From Shewanella algicola (GTDB taxonomy: Bacteria > Pseudomonadota > Gammaproteobacteria > Enterobacterales > Shewanellaceae): DNA of 64,000 bases. The translations under genes and the position numbers were made by a program. Shown in pieces: positions 18,961 through 28,051 of the stretch (positions are counted from its first letter, which is position 1; every line of letters starts with the position of its first letter). The notes under the pieces are model-generated. The model saw only the letters and a program-made list of their open reading frames with translations. It searched no databases and was not told the DNA's origin. Location: contig NZ_BMQI01000018.1 in the NCBI RefSeq assembly GCF_014648035.1, positions 1-64,000 of the forward strand. Reading direction: 5' to 3'.

Positions 18961-19554
18961 TTACAAGCCTAAGAATGACTTAGATTTAACCTTACGAATT
19001 TCTTTTTCATCAGACCATTCAATTAAACCGGTTTCAAGATCCATTAAACGCATGGTCATTTTGTAGTACACATCTTTGGTGCTGCCATCTTGCTTAACAA
19101 TGCTCGATAGGTTGCCGTATAACATGTACTGCGCGCCAATTTGACGACCAAACTTAATGGCGGTTGTTGGGTCTACCATGCCGGCATTGTTTTGATAATC
19201 TAGCTGCTTACGTACGGCATCCACTTTGGTCATGTCGATAAAACGGAACTTACCAGAACGGAGTAACTTGTTGCTAATCGTGTCGGTAACTGACTCAGTA
19301 TCGATATGCTCTGAGGTCTTATTTTTAATTTTATCAACAAATATAATCGGACGATTGGTTTGTGTCATTACCACCACAGGCGGGAAGGTCATCATGCTGT
19401 CGACCATTTTGGCGGCAATATCTTGCAGATCAGTTGAGCCAAAGTTTTCGTTAACGGTTTCAACTTCGGTGGCATCGCCGTATTCAACTTTAGATTGACA
19501 GGCGCTCAGCCCCATTACTGCAGCTAACACAAATATCAGTTTTAAATTTTTCAT
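18961..19554 (-). CDS. lpoB: Penicillin-binding protein activator LpoB
   Basis: LpoB is an outer-membrane lipoprotein that reaches through the peptidoglycan to stimulate PBP1B. The lipobox LSAC puts the lipidated cysteine at residue 19. The C-terminal domain matches the family: FVDKIKNKTSEHIDTESVTD, KFRFIDMTKVD, IGAQYMLYGNLSS and a final DLETGLIEWSDEKEIRK. The linker between Cys19 and the domain is short. ATG 19554 follows GGAATT and begins the signal directly; the ORF extension of four residues is not needed. It follows the COG3014 lipoprotein gene by about 50 bases. Confidence 0.92.
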   Translation of the reverse strand: MKNLKLIFVLAAVMGLSACQSKVEYGDATEVETVNENFGSTDLQDIAAKMVDSMMTFPPVVVMTQTNRPIIFVDKIKNKTSEHIDTESVTDTISNKLLRSGKFRFIDMTKVDAVRKQLDYQNNAGMVDPTTAIKFGRQIGAQYMLYGNLSSIVKQDGSTKDVYYKMTMRLMDLETGLIEWSDEKEIRKVKSKSFLGL

Positions 19555-19603
19555 AATAAATTCCATTGGTGATGAGTGACAGTTGATAAGGGGTTATCGT
19601 CTA

Positions 19604-20974
19604 TCAGATGATTATCGAATAAAAACGGGTACGATTGCCAGTCTCTATTGCCCAAATTAATGTTGTACGGTTTGGTTTTACTTCAATTTTTACATTTTGG
19701 CTGTTATTTAAACGAATGTCGTAGTCACCTGCATCAATAAATTGTTTGGCTATTTGAGCCTGACGCGGCAAGGTTAACCAGCTGCGACGATCTGCTTGTT
19801 CGCTTATGACGTTAAAAATTTGCATCACCATGGCCGCGGCATCAACTTGATTATTGGCGCGGCGACTGCTGCTCTGAACGCTTTGATTAAGTTCGTACTT
19901 GGCATAAATACGTGCAGCTTGGCGAATGAGCGCAGCAGGTAGGTCTTCTTTTAATGCATTAATGGCTAGGGCGTCGATATGGGCAATACTGTCGGCGTAG
20001 AGTGTTTGGCCTAAGCCGCCTATTTGACTCTGTTCAGCTAATGGCATTTGTCTCTGGTAAGTGGCTAATGACGCGGTTTGCCAGTTACCATCTATTGAAA
20101 AAGGGACGGTAATGCTTTGTTTTTCGGGAACAAAGCTTCGTTCAACAATAAATACAACCTGGCCTTGATTTGCCGTTGCTAACACAGCATCGCCCCATCG
20201 TTTGGCAAACTCATCATATTGTGGCATAGCTAATTGTTTGGCTAAACGGACTAAGTCTTGTTGTAAATAGCGGTTGTCGGGAGTGATTTGCGCCGCTTTA
20301 CGGTAATCGATAAAAGCATCATTAGGTTCGTTAGCCAGTTCGTGCAGTAAGCCTGTTATGTAGTAACTGTATGCATTTAAAAATGAACTGGTTACGCTAC
20401 CTGCGGCTTGTCCTAGCTGCGCCATTTGGGCATCAATTTTGCCATTAGCCATTGCCTGAACCGATTCTTGTGATTGTTGATAACGCGCTTGTTCCATACT
20501 TTGCAGCTCATTACTGCGGCGCACTTCAACTAGGGCTCCCTGCGCGTCACCACTAAATAAATAATTCAACGCCTGGTATTGGTGCAACATAATGCGCTCA
20601 TAACCCGGGCCACGATATGGAATGGCATTGTCGTTAAGCAGTATGCTGGATGCACCTGCGCCAAGCTGACTGGCACTGACGGTAGCTTTGTCGTCAAAGG
20701 CTTGGTATGCGGCTATTGCTTGTTGATAGTAGGTTTTGCTTTGCTCAAAATTACCCGCCACTTGCATAATACGTCCAGACTCTTGGGCGTAGAGTAAGCC
20801 GTCATTACCACTGATGTTGTCGGCTAATGCAGTAATATTAGTCGTAGGCGAGTTGCTGGCTAATTGCTGTTTATAAGGCGCTATTTGCGATGGATAATTA
20901 ACGAATACACTGTTGTAAGCGCAACCGCTTAAACCGGCCATGAACAGTAGCAACAACCCAAGTGTTTTTAACAT
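19604..20974 (-). CDS. COG3014-type lipoprotein with TPR-like region
   Basis: A lipoprotein signal ends LSGC at Cys18. The body is mostly helical, with repeat-like segments (QSKTYYQQAIAAYQAF; PNDAFIDYRKAAQITPDNRYL) typical of tetratricopeptide units, followed by a beta-rich C-terminal part. Linkage to lpoB is the familiar arrangement for COG3014 proteins in vibrios and shewanellae; a role in cell-wall synthesis is inferred from context only. Its start codon overlaps the end of the deformylase gene by seven bases, implying coupled translation. The 456-aa length is usual. Confidence 0.85.
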   Translation of the reverse strand: MLKTLGLLLLFMAGLSGCAYNSVFVNYPSQIAPYKQQLASNSPTTNITALADNISGNDGLLYAQESGRIMQVAGNFEQSKTYYQQAIAAYQAFDDKATVSASQLGAGASSILLNDNAIPYRGPGYERIMLHQYQALNYLFSGDAQGALVEVRRSNELQSMEQARYQQSQESVQAMANGKIDAQMAQLGQAAGSVTSSFLNAYSYYITGLLHELANEPNDAFIDYRKAAQITPDNRYLQQDLVRLAKQLAMPQYDEFAKRWGDAVLATANQGQVVFIVERSFVPEKQSITVPFSIDGNWQTASLATYQRQMPLAEQSQIGGLGQTLYADSIAHIDALAINALKEDLPAALIRQAARIYAKYELNQSVQSSSRRANNQVDAAAMVMQIFNVISEQADRRSWLTLPRQAQIAKQFIDAGDYDIRLNNSQNVKIEVKPNRTTLIWAIETGNRTRFYSIII

Positions 20975-21486
20975 GGCATCGCCTCAACCTGTGGCGCCAT
21001 AAGCTTAACCCGTTCAAGTAAGGTAATACCCTGAAGGTGGTCATATTCATGCTGAAATATCCGCGCCACGAAACCTGTTAAGGTGTGCTGCTGCAGTTCG
21101 CCATTTAGTGATTGGTATTGCACTTCAATTTGCTGATGGCGCAAAATCGATAAGCGTTGTCCCGGAATCGATAAGCAACCTTCAATCCCGGCTTCTGTTG
21201 CGCTAGATATTGACAAAATTTGGGGGTTAATAACTGCCGTTGGCGCCATTGTTGGGGCGTCTGGGTATCGCTCATTTGGGTTAGAAGCCATAATAAACAT
21301 GGCTGCACGGCTAAACACTTGTGTTGCAGCAATGCCGACACCGTTAGCATTGAGCATTGTGCTAAGCATGCTATCGGCCAATGCACGCAATTTATCGTCA
21401 AACACCGTCACAGGTTCAGCTGTCAGCGTGAGAATATCATCGCCTGTTGTGGCTATTGTAAGGTGTTGAGTCGATTGCATGTGCAC
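20968..21486 (-). CDS. def: Peptide deformylase homologue
   Basis: Deformylase removes the formyl group from nascent proteins. All three motifs are intact: GVGIAATQ (motif 1), EGCLS (motif 2, Cys metal ligand) and HEYDH (motif 3, two His ligands and catalytic Glu). The 172-aa length is normal, so the enzyme should be active. It is not in the usual def-fmt context; instead it leads into the COG3014-lpoB genes, with a seven-base overlap. It is therefore probably an extra copy, though the rest of the genome is not visible. The start may be the first ATG (21486) or the third codon (21480). Confidence 0.9.
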   Translation of the reverse strand: MHMQSTQHLTIATTGDDILTLTAEPVTVFDDKLRALADSMLSTMLNANGVGIAATQVFSRAAMFIMASNPNERYPDAPTMAPTAVINPQILSISSATEAGIEGCLSIPGQRLSILRHQQIEVQYQSLNGELQQHTLTGFVARIFQHEYDHLQGITLLERVKLMAPQVEAMPC

Positions 21487-21571
21487 CTGCTATGTTAAAA
21501 ATAAAGTAATGGCCAATATTGCAAACCCATTTTTTTAATCAACCTGTATTGCAACACAGCCTAAGTAGGGC

Positions 21572-21784
21572 CTAGTAGTGCGGAGGTGGTGTTTCTTCTG
21601 CTTGCGAAGCCATATTACTTGGCTCCATCGCCTGTAATTTATTGACCATTAATATCATTTGCTGTTGTTGTCTGGCAACTAAAGCATTGAGCTTTATCAC
21701 TTCTTGGTTAAGTTCTTCAATAGTGATTTCTTGGAACGAAAGCTTCATTTCAAGGTCGTCTAGCTTTTGCAACACCTGCTCCAT
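21572..21784 (-). CDS. slyX: SlyX family protein
   Basis: SlyX is a small, coiled-coil protein of unknown function found beside fkpA in many gammaproteobacteria. The 70-aa sequence has the heptad pattern [20 protein letters not shown] and ends in the family-typical proline-rich PPPHY. It lies on the strand opposite fkpA, separated by the WD40 lipoprotein gene, from which it is only 24 bases away. Confidence 0.9.
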   Translation of the reverse strand: MEQVLQKLDDLEMKLSFQEITIEELNQEVIKLNALVARQQQQMILMVNKLQAMEPSNMASQAEETPPPHY

Positions 21785-21808
21785 TGGGGCCTCTATTTGT
21801 CTCTGTTA

Positions 21809-22777
21809 TTACTGCCAATATTCAATTAACCCCTGGCTACTTATACTGACGATAGAGCCTTGGGTTGTCATTGCGGCAGAGTATACTACAGCGCCCCTGT
21901 TTTGGGTGTTTTTACTGAGTTGAACTTGCCAGTGTCCTGTTTGTTGGCCTGAGTCGACTTGCCATAAAAAGATCTCTTTTGACGGCGTCCCTGTGAGTAG
22001 CTGTGTATCATTTTTGACAAAACGAGCCGCAGAAAAGTTCATTTGACGACGCTTAATATCGAGTTGGCTAAGCGAGTCGCCCGAGTTTGAGTGCCATAGG
22101 TTAGCATTACCGGTAATGTCAGCGGCAAAACTTAAGCTACCGCTGTCGTTAATTAATACTTTGGTGAGCCTTGAGTCCATTTGCCACTGTTGCATTGGCT
22201 GACCCGTTTGGCTATTCCATAATATGACTTTGCCATCATTCCCCCCACTGAGAGCGGTTTCACCGTCGGCGCTAATCGACACGCTATTGACCTTTTCTTG
22301 ATGACCTAAAAATTGAATTAAGCGATTTTTTTGTGGCGATAATGACATCACCGAACCATCAACAAGGCCTACCAAGGTTTGGCCATTATTGGCGATAGCA
22401 ACACTTTGAGCATAAGAGGGCAGAGACCACCAACCTACAGAGCTGCCGTCATCTAAGCGCCAGATCGCTAATGAGTCACTGCTCATCGTCGCGGCAAAAG
22501 TATTGTTAGCCGATATAGCCGTATCAATAACATTACTGGTGTTATCTTGTTTACCTTGAAGCCATTGGTAGGAGATGCTCGGACCGGTTAAATCCCACAC
22601 TTGCACACCATTGTTGGCAGTGCTGACCAGAGCGATGTTGCCATCGTTAGACAAGCTGGCGCTGTAACTGGCATCGGTGGTGAGCACCATCATCTTATCA
22701 GCGCTCGGCTGACATGCAGATAATAGCGCAACACAAAGCCAAGTTGAGCAAAAAAGCAGCATTGGAACCCGTGTCAT
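21809..22777 (-). CDS. WD40-repeat lipoprotein
   Basis: The signal peptide ends LLSAC at Cys22, so the protein is probably lipidated. The rest has several WD40 units forming a beta-propeller: for example SVSISADGETALSGGNDGKV followed by ILWNSQTGQPMQQW, and VQVWDLTGPSI. Five to seven blades can be recognised. Such propellers bind other proteins. In the slyX-fkpA neighbourhood this suggests an envelope role, but no specific function is known. The 322-aa length fits one seven-bladed propeller. Confidence 0.87.
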   Translation of the reverse strand: MTRVPMLLFCSTWLCVALLSACQPSADKMMVLTTDASYSASLSNDGNIALVSTANNGVQVWDLTGPSISYQWLQGKQDNTSNVIDTAISANNTFAATMSSDSLAIWRLDDGSSVGWWSLPSYAQSVAIANNGQTLVGLVDGSVMSLSPQKNRLIQFLGHQEKVNSVSISADGETALSGGNDGKVILWNSQTGQPMQQWQMDSRLTKVLINDSGSLSFAADITGNANLWHSNSGDSLSQLDIKRRQMNFSAARFVKNDTQLLTGTPSKEIFLWQVDSGQQTGHWQVQLSKNTQNRGAVVYSAAMTTQGSIVSISSQGLIEYWQ

Positions 22778-22944
22778 GAACTTGCCCCTTGAATTATTGT
22801 CGTAAACCTTGTGATATAAGGTCGACCCAATGGTATAACCCCATTAACTAGTATAAAGTGGCAAGCGAACATGACCACTAAAACATCTCATAGTTTGAAT
22901 GTATTAGGTTATTGTAACCACTAAAGGATGCTGAGGAAGCTTTA

Positions 22945-23703
22945 ATGAAATCTATTTACAAATTATCGTTAGTTGCATTAGCTGTTGTTGGATTGACTGC
23001 ATGTAACCAAGAACAAGACGTAGCACCAAAGAAAGTCGAGCTAACAACAGACGCTCAAAAAGAAGCATACAGCGTGGGTGGTTCAATTGGTAAGTACATG
23101 TCTGGTCACATTAAAGAGCAAGAAGAGTTAGGTTTTGCTGTTGACCGTACTATGGTTATCAAAGGCTTTAGCGATGGCTTAGGCGAAGAAATGCAGTTGA
23201 CCGAAGAAGAAATGCAAACTGTATTACAAAACCTAGATAAAAAATTAAACGACAAGCGTTTAGAGCAAGCAGAAGTGTTAGCGGCTAAATCGGTTGAAGA
23301 AGGTAAAAAATTCTTAGAAGAAAACAAAGCCAAAGAAGGTGTAACCACGACTGAGTCTGGCCTACAGTACGAAGTACTTGAAGCCGGTGAAGGTGAAAAG
23401 CCCGCTGCAGAAGATACTGTTGAAGTTCACTACCGTGGCACATTAATCGACGGTACCGAGTTTGACAGCTCATATGCTCGTGGCGAAACGGCTAAGTTTC
23501 CACTAAATCGCGTTATTCCTGGTTGGACTGAAGGCGTACAGCTTATGCCTGTAGGTGCTAAGTACAAGTTTGTTATCCCTTCAGAACTTGCATATGGCGA
23601 GCGTGATACAGGGACTATTCCTGCTAATTCAACATTGGTTTTTGAAGTAGAGCTTGTGTCTGTTGAAAAAGCCGCTGCGACAGCTGAAACTGAAACAAAA
23701 TAA
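22945..23703 (+). CDS. fkpA: FKBP-type peptidyl-prolyl isomerase FkpA, lipobox variant
   Basis: FkpA is a periplasmic chaperone and prolyl isomerase acting on envelope proteins. Residues 30-120 are the alpha-helical dimerisation domain (YSVGGSIGKYM...), and residues about 150-245 the FKBP domain with VEVHYRGTLIDGTEFDSSY, PGWTEGVQLM and AYGERDTGTIPANSTLVFEVELV. The signal reads VVGLTAC (Cys20), suggesting it is lipidated, unlike E. coli FkpA, which is soluble. The 252-aa length is standard. A clean terminator follows. Confidence 0.93.
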   Translation: MKSIYKLSLVALAVVGLTACNQEQDVAPKKVELTTDAQKEAYSVGGSIGKYMSGHIKEQEELGFAVDRTMVIKGFSDGLGEEMQLTEEEMQTVLQNLDKKLNDKRLEQAEVLAAKSVEEGKKFLEENKAKEGVTTTESGLQYEVLEAGEGEKPAAEDTVEVHYRGTLIDGTEFDSSYARGETAKFPLNRVIPGWTEGVQLMPVGAKYKFVIPSELAYGERDTGTIPANSTLVFEVELVSVEKAAATAETETK

Positions 23704-23752
23704 TTAACTAGCTTGATTTCGGTGTTAACGCCCGAGATGCAGAGTTAATGGC

Positions 23753-23779
23753 AAAAAAGGACGCATCGCGTCCTTTTTT
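23753..23779 (+). terminator. Intrinsic terminator after fkpA
   Basis: AAAAAAGGACGC pairs with GCGTCCTTTTTT around ATC; the T-run follows on the plus strand and the A-run also allows termination of the convergent zntB. Confidence 0.9.
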
Positions 23780-23849
23780 ATTGCTCATTTGAGGCTGTAG
23801 ATACCGTTAAACAAAGCGCTTTTAACGGTAGTCAATCAATATCAACTCA

Positions 23850-24815
23850 TTACAACCACTTTAAGCGATAAAATAGATACATCTGCAATGCGATAAGGGC
23901 AATAAGACCACCACAGAATGCTGCAAATGCCCAGTTGGTTTCTGCACCGGGAATACCGCCAATATTGACGCCAAGTAACCCTGTTAAAAAACCAAGCGGT
24001 AAAAATACCGCTGAGATTAATGATAAAAAATACAGCCTTTGGTTCACCTGTTCAGACTGTTGAGATTGCAGCTCTTCTTGGGTGACACTGGCGCGATCGC
24101 GAATGGCATCTAAATCTTCAATGATGCGAATTAAGGTTTCATGAATTTCGCGTAAACGCAGTTTATCGTTATCATCAAATAGTTCGCTACTTTCATGCAA
24201 CATCCGTGAAAAAGCTTCGCGTTGCGGCGCGAGGTAACGACGCAATACTACGGTTTTCCTGCGTAGCTCGGCAATCTCAGTGCGTAAGCTTTTGTTCACT
24301 TGGGTAACTACACGCTCTTCTAACTCATCGAGTTGTTCTTCTAGCTTGCCAATAAATTCAACTTTACGTTGGGTTAAGCGCTCACAAATGGCCATGATAA
24401 ATGCCGCGGTATCAATTGGCCCTTTGCCTTGGCTAATGGACTCTGCGAGATCGATGACTGACTGTAATTGGCGCTCACAGGTTGAAATGATTTTATCTTC
24501 TTCGGCGTATATGCGCACCGCAACCATGTCTTCAGGATCTGAGTTAGGGTTGAGATTGACGCCACGCAAGGCTAATAACATCCCTTTACTTGAGTTGACG
24601 ACGCGTGGACGAGTGTCTGTGGCTAACAAAGTATCTGTTTCAACACGATCGAGCCCTGAGTTAAGGATCCATTTACGCGCTTTAGGTTCACGATAACGAA
24701 GGTGTAGCCATAATAAACCGTCTTGTGGCTGCCATTGCGTAACTTGCTCCTCGCTGAGCGACTGACCGGCATTTGGCCCATTTAGCAGTAAGCTATAAAT
24801 AAAACCAGTATTCAT
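23850..24815 (-). CDS. zntB: CorA-family zinc transporter ZntB
   Basis: ZntB is a pentameric CorA-type channel/transporter for zinc. The large cytoplasmic domain (about 1-260) is rich in charged helices, and two C-terminal membrane helices follow. The loop signature is GVNIGGIPG rather than the GMN of CorA magnesium channels, the distinguishing mark of ZntB. The 321-aa length is normal. Transport direction (import driven by protons) is from the family, not the sequence. Confidence 0.9.
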   Translation of the reverse strand: MNTGFIYSLLLNGPNAGQSLSEEQVTQWQPQDGLLWLHLRYREPKARKWILNSGLDRVETDTLLATDTRPRVVNSSKGMLLALRGVNLNPNSDPEDMVAVRIYAEEDKIISTCERQLQSVIDLAESISQGKGPIDTAAFIMAICERLTQRKVEFIGKLEEQLDELEERVVTQVNKSLRTEIAELRRKTVVLRRYLAPQREAFSRMLHESSELFDDNDKLRLREIHETLIRIIEDLDAIRDRASVTQEELQSQQSEQVNQRLYFLSLISAVFLPLGFLTGLLGVNIGGIPGAETNWAFAAFCGGLIALIALQMYLFYRLKWL

Positions 24816-25001
24816 TGTTTATCATTCCAAGTGTTCGCTATCACAGCCATTAAGTGTGATCCAAGTGTATTGATTATAGCGAATGAAACCTTATATTTAT
24901 CTAACATTTAATCTGATGCGCACTGATCAGACGACATTACAGGCAGCAGGTTTTGATTTCTTCGGTTAAAATAGTGATAACGCTAATTAAAGAGCAATAT
25001 T

Positions 25002-25373
25002 ATGGAATACCAATTTCGTCGTAATCGTCTAGAAGGGACGGTATTTGCAGAGTTTAGTATGGATCATGAAGTACTCGGCCGTTGGTTTGCTGAAGAGCTT
25101 GGCGATGATAACAGCCGTGCTAACCATATCCTGACGCAAATCATCTTAATCAAAAGCGGTAGTAAAAATCACTGGCGTCATATTGGTGCTGATTTAACCA
25201 TCGATATCGACACCGAGCAGGTGCGAGTTTTCGCCAACGTTATCGATTTTGAAGAAGAGCATGAATTAGATGATGCCATGAATTTGTATGATGCAGAATC
25301 TGAGTCGTATTGCGGTTTAGAAGATTTTGAAGCGGTATTACAAAGCTGGCTTGCCTTTATTAATCAGAAATAA
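25002..25373 (+). CDS. yacL: YacL / UPF0231 family protein
   Basis: The 123-aa acidic protein resembles E. coli YacL over its whole length, notably MEYQFRRN at the start and SMDHEVLGRWFAEE. Its function is unknown. It is cytoplasmic by composition, with no signal or membrane segment. It is a monocistronic gene facing the narP gene, with a GC-rich hairpin between the two. Confidence 0.88.
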   Translation: MEYQFRRNRLEGTVFAEFSMDHEVLGRWFAEELGDDNSRANHILTQIILIKSGSKNHWRHIGADLTIDIDTEQVRVFANVIDFEEEHELDDAMNLYDAESESYCGLEDFEAVLQSWLAFINQK

Positions 25374-25378
25374 TATTA

Positions 25379-25400
25379 CCCCACACTGATTGGTGTGGGG
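25379..25400. terminator. Hairpin between yacL and narP, probable shared terminator
   Basis: CCCCACAC pairs perfectly with GTGTGGGG around a six-base loop, six bases after yacL. No long T-run follows on either strand, so termination would be weaker than at other sites here. Confidence 0.5.
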
Positions 25401-25432
25401 CATCAATTCACGTTAAATGCATCTTGTAAGCG

Positions 25433-26062
25433 TTATTGGTTTAAATAACGAACCGCCATTTCGGTACGCGACTTCGCATTGGCTTTACGCAGTAAGTTTT
25501 TAACGTGTACTTTAACAGTGCCTTCACTGATGTGCAGGTCTTCTGAAATCATTCGATTACTTTTACCTTCAGCCAGCTCCTGTAATATTTGTAACTCACG
25601 AGGCGTGAGGTTTTCTATCCAAGTGTTGTCATCAGTGGCATTTTTTAACTCGTAAAGATAGGCCTCAACTTCGTTGCTGATGACGCGGTGACCTAACATG
25701 GCTTTTTTTAGCTGTTCGAGTAACAAATCTGGCTCAGTGTCTTTGAGTAAATAACCGTCAGCGCCAGCACGCAATAACCTAACGACATCTTGCTTGGCAT
25801 CGGATACGGTTAAAATAACAATTCTCGCAGTGACGCCTTCTTGGCGCATCGCATTAAGCGTATCTAAGCCTGACATGCCTTTCATATTTAAATCGAGCAG
25901 GATGATGTCAGGTTCGTCATCAGCTACGGCAGTGAGGGCTTCTAGTCCTGTTCCAGTTTCACCAAAAAGTAAAAAATCACTGTCAGAGGTGATCAGCTGG
26001 CAAATACCTCGACGTAACAAGGGGTGATCATCTACAACAAGTACGGAGTACGGCTTACCCAT
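25433..26062 (-). CDS. narP: Nitrate/nitrite response regulator NarP
   Basis: Two-component regulator of the NarL/FixJ family. The receiver has VDDHPLLRRG (acidic pocket), phospho-acceptor Asp in DIILLDLNMKG, and the conserved LKDTEP lysine; the C-terminal LuxR-type HTH is LTPRELQILQELAEGKSNRMI...EGTVKVHVKN. The gene overlaps the end of narQ by eight bases. The 7-2-7 heptamer site in the narQ-nrfA gap and the divergent nrfA support its role in nitrate/nitrite control of ammonification. NarP rather than NarL is preferred because of the narQ pairing and single copy here. Confidence 0.93.
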   Translation of the reverse strand: MGKPYSVLVVDDHPLLRRGICQLITSDSDFLLFGETGTGLEALTAVADDEPDIILLDLNMKGMSGLDTLNAMRQEGVTARIVILTVSDAKQDVVRLLRAGADGYLLKDTEPDLLLEQLKKAMLGHRVISNEVEAYLYELKNATDDNTWIENLTPRELQILQELAEGKSNRMISEDLHISEGTVKVHVKNLLRKANAKSRTEMAVRYLNQ

Positions 26063-27770
26063 TTAAAGGCTCCTGTTGAGGTGGAAAACTAAGTGTAACG
26101 GTGGTGCCGCCATGCAGATTACTCTCAAACGTCACAACGCCATGTAATTTATTGGCTCGTTCATGCATGATGCCGATGCCAAAATGTTGATCGCGCTCTT
26201 GTAAGTGTGACACACCAATACCGTCATCACATATTGCTATTGTTATCATAGCACTATTTGTTAATTGGCAATCTACCACTATATGGGCAGGCTTAGCGTG
26301 TTTGATTGCGTTTAGTGTTGCTTCGCGGATCAATTGTAAAATATGAATATGCTGTTTAGCTTCTAACAAGTGTGCTGACAACTTGTAATTGAGTTTAATA
26401 TCAACATCACTTTGCTGACGAAGTTGATCAAGCATGACTTCAATCGCTTGATTTAAATTGGGTTCTTTAATGGTTAATCTGAATGTGGACAATAATTCGC
26501 GTAATTGCACGTAGGCAGTACTTACCCCTTCATTAATCTCGAGTAATTGTCCTTCCACCTCAGGGCTACGACAACTTTCGTGTAAACTTTTTTTGAGTAA
26601 ACTGACCTGGATTTTTAAAAATGATAATAATTGACCTATCGAATCATGTAATTCTCGGGCGATGACTGCGCGTTCTTCCATTAATGCCATTTGTTGACGC
26701 TGCTCTGTGGCATTATGAATCGTAATTGAACGAGTAAGCATCATGGCAAAGTTTTCAAATAATTGCTGATTCAGGTGCTTAGCGGAAATCACATCCAAAT
26801 AACCTAATTGAGTTTCTTCAATGTTTAATGGGAACTGGACAGAGCTGATATTGTTTTCTTCAGGCCAACCGCCTTCGGCTTTGATGACATCGCATGAGTC
26901 ATCTTCATGCTTGATAACAAGCCTGATAAAGTCTAAGCCCTCATAGTATTTCAATTGATTTATAGCAGACTGCAGCGCTTTGTAATCCAGTTTGTCTGCA
27001 TGCAGCATCACAAGGTTATCGTATAAAAACTTAAGCTCATTATTTGCGCGCGTTAATGCAAGGGTTTTATCGTTAACTTGGCCTTCTAAATCTTCATATA
27101 AATCGGCCAATTCTGAGGCAGTTTTTTGTAATGCGTTGCCCAGAGAGGTGAGCTCAATATATTCCGTTTTAGGCATCTTAACTTTAAAGTTACCTTTAGA
27201 AATAGTTGATGCGCTGTCCATTAATAATTGCAGCGGTCTTACAACGCGTTTTCGGGTAAACACAACGGCCATAATGGCAACTGCTAATAAAATCACTAAA
27301 CCTATAATTTGTCCTATAACCAACAGCTTAAGTTTATATGCTGCGAAAAGCTCCATTTTCAATACTAGGGTGTCAATGGTATCAACAAAGTCTTTTAATG
27401 ACGCCGAATACAGGCGAGCATCACCCGCTTCGACATAGGCTCTCATCACTTGCCACTTATCGATTACCTGCAGGTATTGGTCTGTCAATTCTTGAGGGCT
27501 GTACCAGGCCAACGTTCGCTTTAACGGTTCAGAATTAAGGGTATTTTCAAATTCGGTGATTTTTTCTTGAGCATTAATACTGCCTGCATTGGTAAATAAC
27601 AGTAAGCGATAACTTTGCATACGCATTGAGCCTGAAGCATTAATGCCTTTAGCATCATCGAGGCTAAAAGTTAAATTGACGATAGAAAAAACGGCTAAGC
27701 TTGATGATAACAAAATGAGAAACAACATTAAGCCTAAAATCGTTGAGGTAAGACTGCCTCGAGTAAACAT
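26055..27770 (-). CDS. narQ: Nitrate/nitrite sensor histidine kinase NarQ
   Basis: NarQ senses periplasmic nitrate or nitrite and phosphorylates NarP. The order is TM1 (about 13-33), periplasmic domain with the nitrate-binding P-box INASGSMRMQSYRLLL, TM2 (about 150-170), HAMP, GAF-like region, HisKA_3 with phospho-His in ERAVIARELHDSIGQ, and an ATPase domain with DDGIGV and a late HFGIGIMHERA. The 571-aa length is normal. It is transcribed divergently from nrfA. Function is strongly supported by the P-box, which is diagnostic. Confidence 0.93.
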   Translation of the reverse strand: MFTRGSLTSTILGLMLFLILLSSSLAVFSIVNLTFSLDDAKGINASGSMRMQSYRLLLFTNAGSINAQEKITEFENTLNSEPLKRTLAWYSPQELTDQYLQVIDKWQVMRAYVEAGDARLYSASLKDFVDTIDTLVLKMELFAAYKLKLLVIGQIIGLVILLAVAIMAVVFTRKRVVRPLQLLMDSASTISKGNFKVKMPKTEYIELTSLGNALQKTASELADLYEDLEGQVNDKTLALTRANNELKFLYDNLVMLHADKLDYKALQSAINQLKYYEGLDFIRLVIKHEDDSCDVIKAEGGWPEENNISSVQFPLNIEETQLGYLDVISAKHLNQQLFENFAMMLTRSITIHNATEQRQQMALMEERAVIARELHDSIGQLLSFLKIQVSLLKKSLHESCRSPEVEGQLLEINEGVSTAYVQLRELLSTFRLTIKEPNLNQAIEVMLDQLRQQSDVDIKLNYKLSAHLLEAKQHIHILQLIREATLNAIKHAKPAHIVVDCQLTNSAMITIAICDDGIGVSHLQERDQHFGIGIMHERANKLHGVVTFESNLHGGTTVTLSFPPQQEPLNG

Positions 27771-27919
27771 AAAACCCTACTTTGAATGACATTTAATAAA
27801 AGAATTTGGATAAGACAAAAGTATGGTTTCACTTCTTATCCAATAGTGTGTTCTACATTAGGTGTATCTGCATTACATTAACGAGTTAACGGAACTGTGA
27901 GATACATCCTGTTTACATG

Positions 27920-27933
27920 TTGATCTGGCGCAA
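27920..27933 (+). promoter_or_regulatory. Possible FNR/EtrA-type site upstream of nrfA
   Basis: TTGATCTGGCGCAA has a perfect left half (TTGAT) and three of five bases in the right half of the TTGAT-N4-ATCAA consensus. A TGTGA half-site resembling a CRP site is found about 24 bases upstream (27896-27900). Anaerobic control of nrfA makes these plausible; neither is a strong match. Confidence 0.4.
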
Positions 27934-27946
27934 ACTTTTCTCGCTA

Positions 27947-27962
27947 TACCCCATTGGAGGTA
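27947..27962 (+). promoter_or_regulatory. NarP/NarL 7-2-7 heptamer site upstream of nrfA
   Basis: TACCCCA-TT-GGAGGTA is an inverted pair of heptamers with the two-base spacing used by NarP (consensus TACYYMT, 2 bp, AKRRGTA). Six of seven bases in each heptamer fit. It lies about 90 bases before the nrfA start, between nrfA and the genes for NarQ and NarP, so the site, its probable binder and its target are side by side. Confidence 0.7.
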
Positions 27963-28051
27963 TGTCTAAATGTTAGGTTAATGGCTACTTTTGATATTGG
28001 AGATGTCGTGGTTAATAAATTAAATATAATGTAACACGGAGATAAAGGGTG

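Noticed and set aside
24280-24696. Plus-strand 138-aa frame inside zntB
   Set aside because: It is antisense to a well-conserved transporter gene and has no recognisable protein feature.
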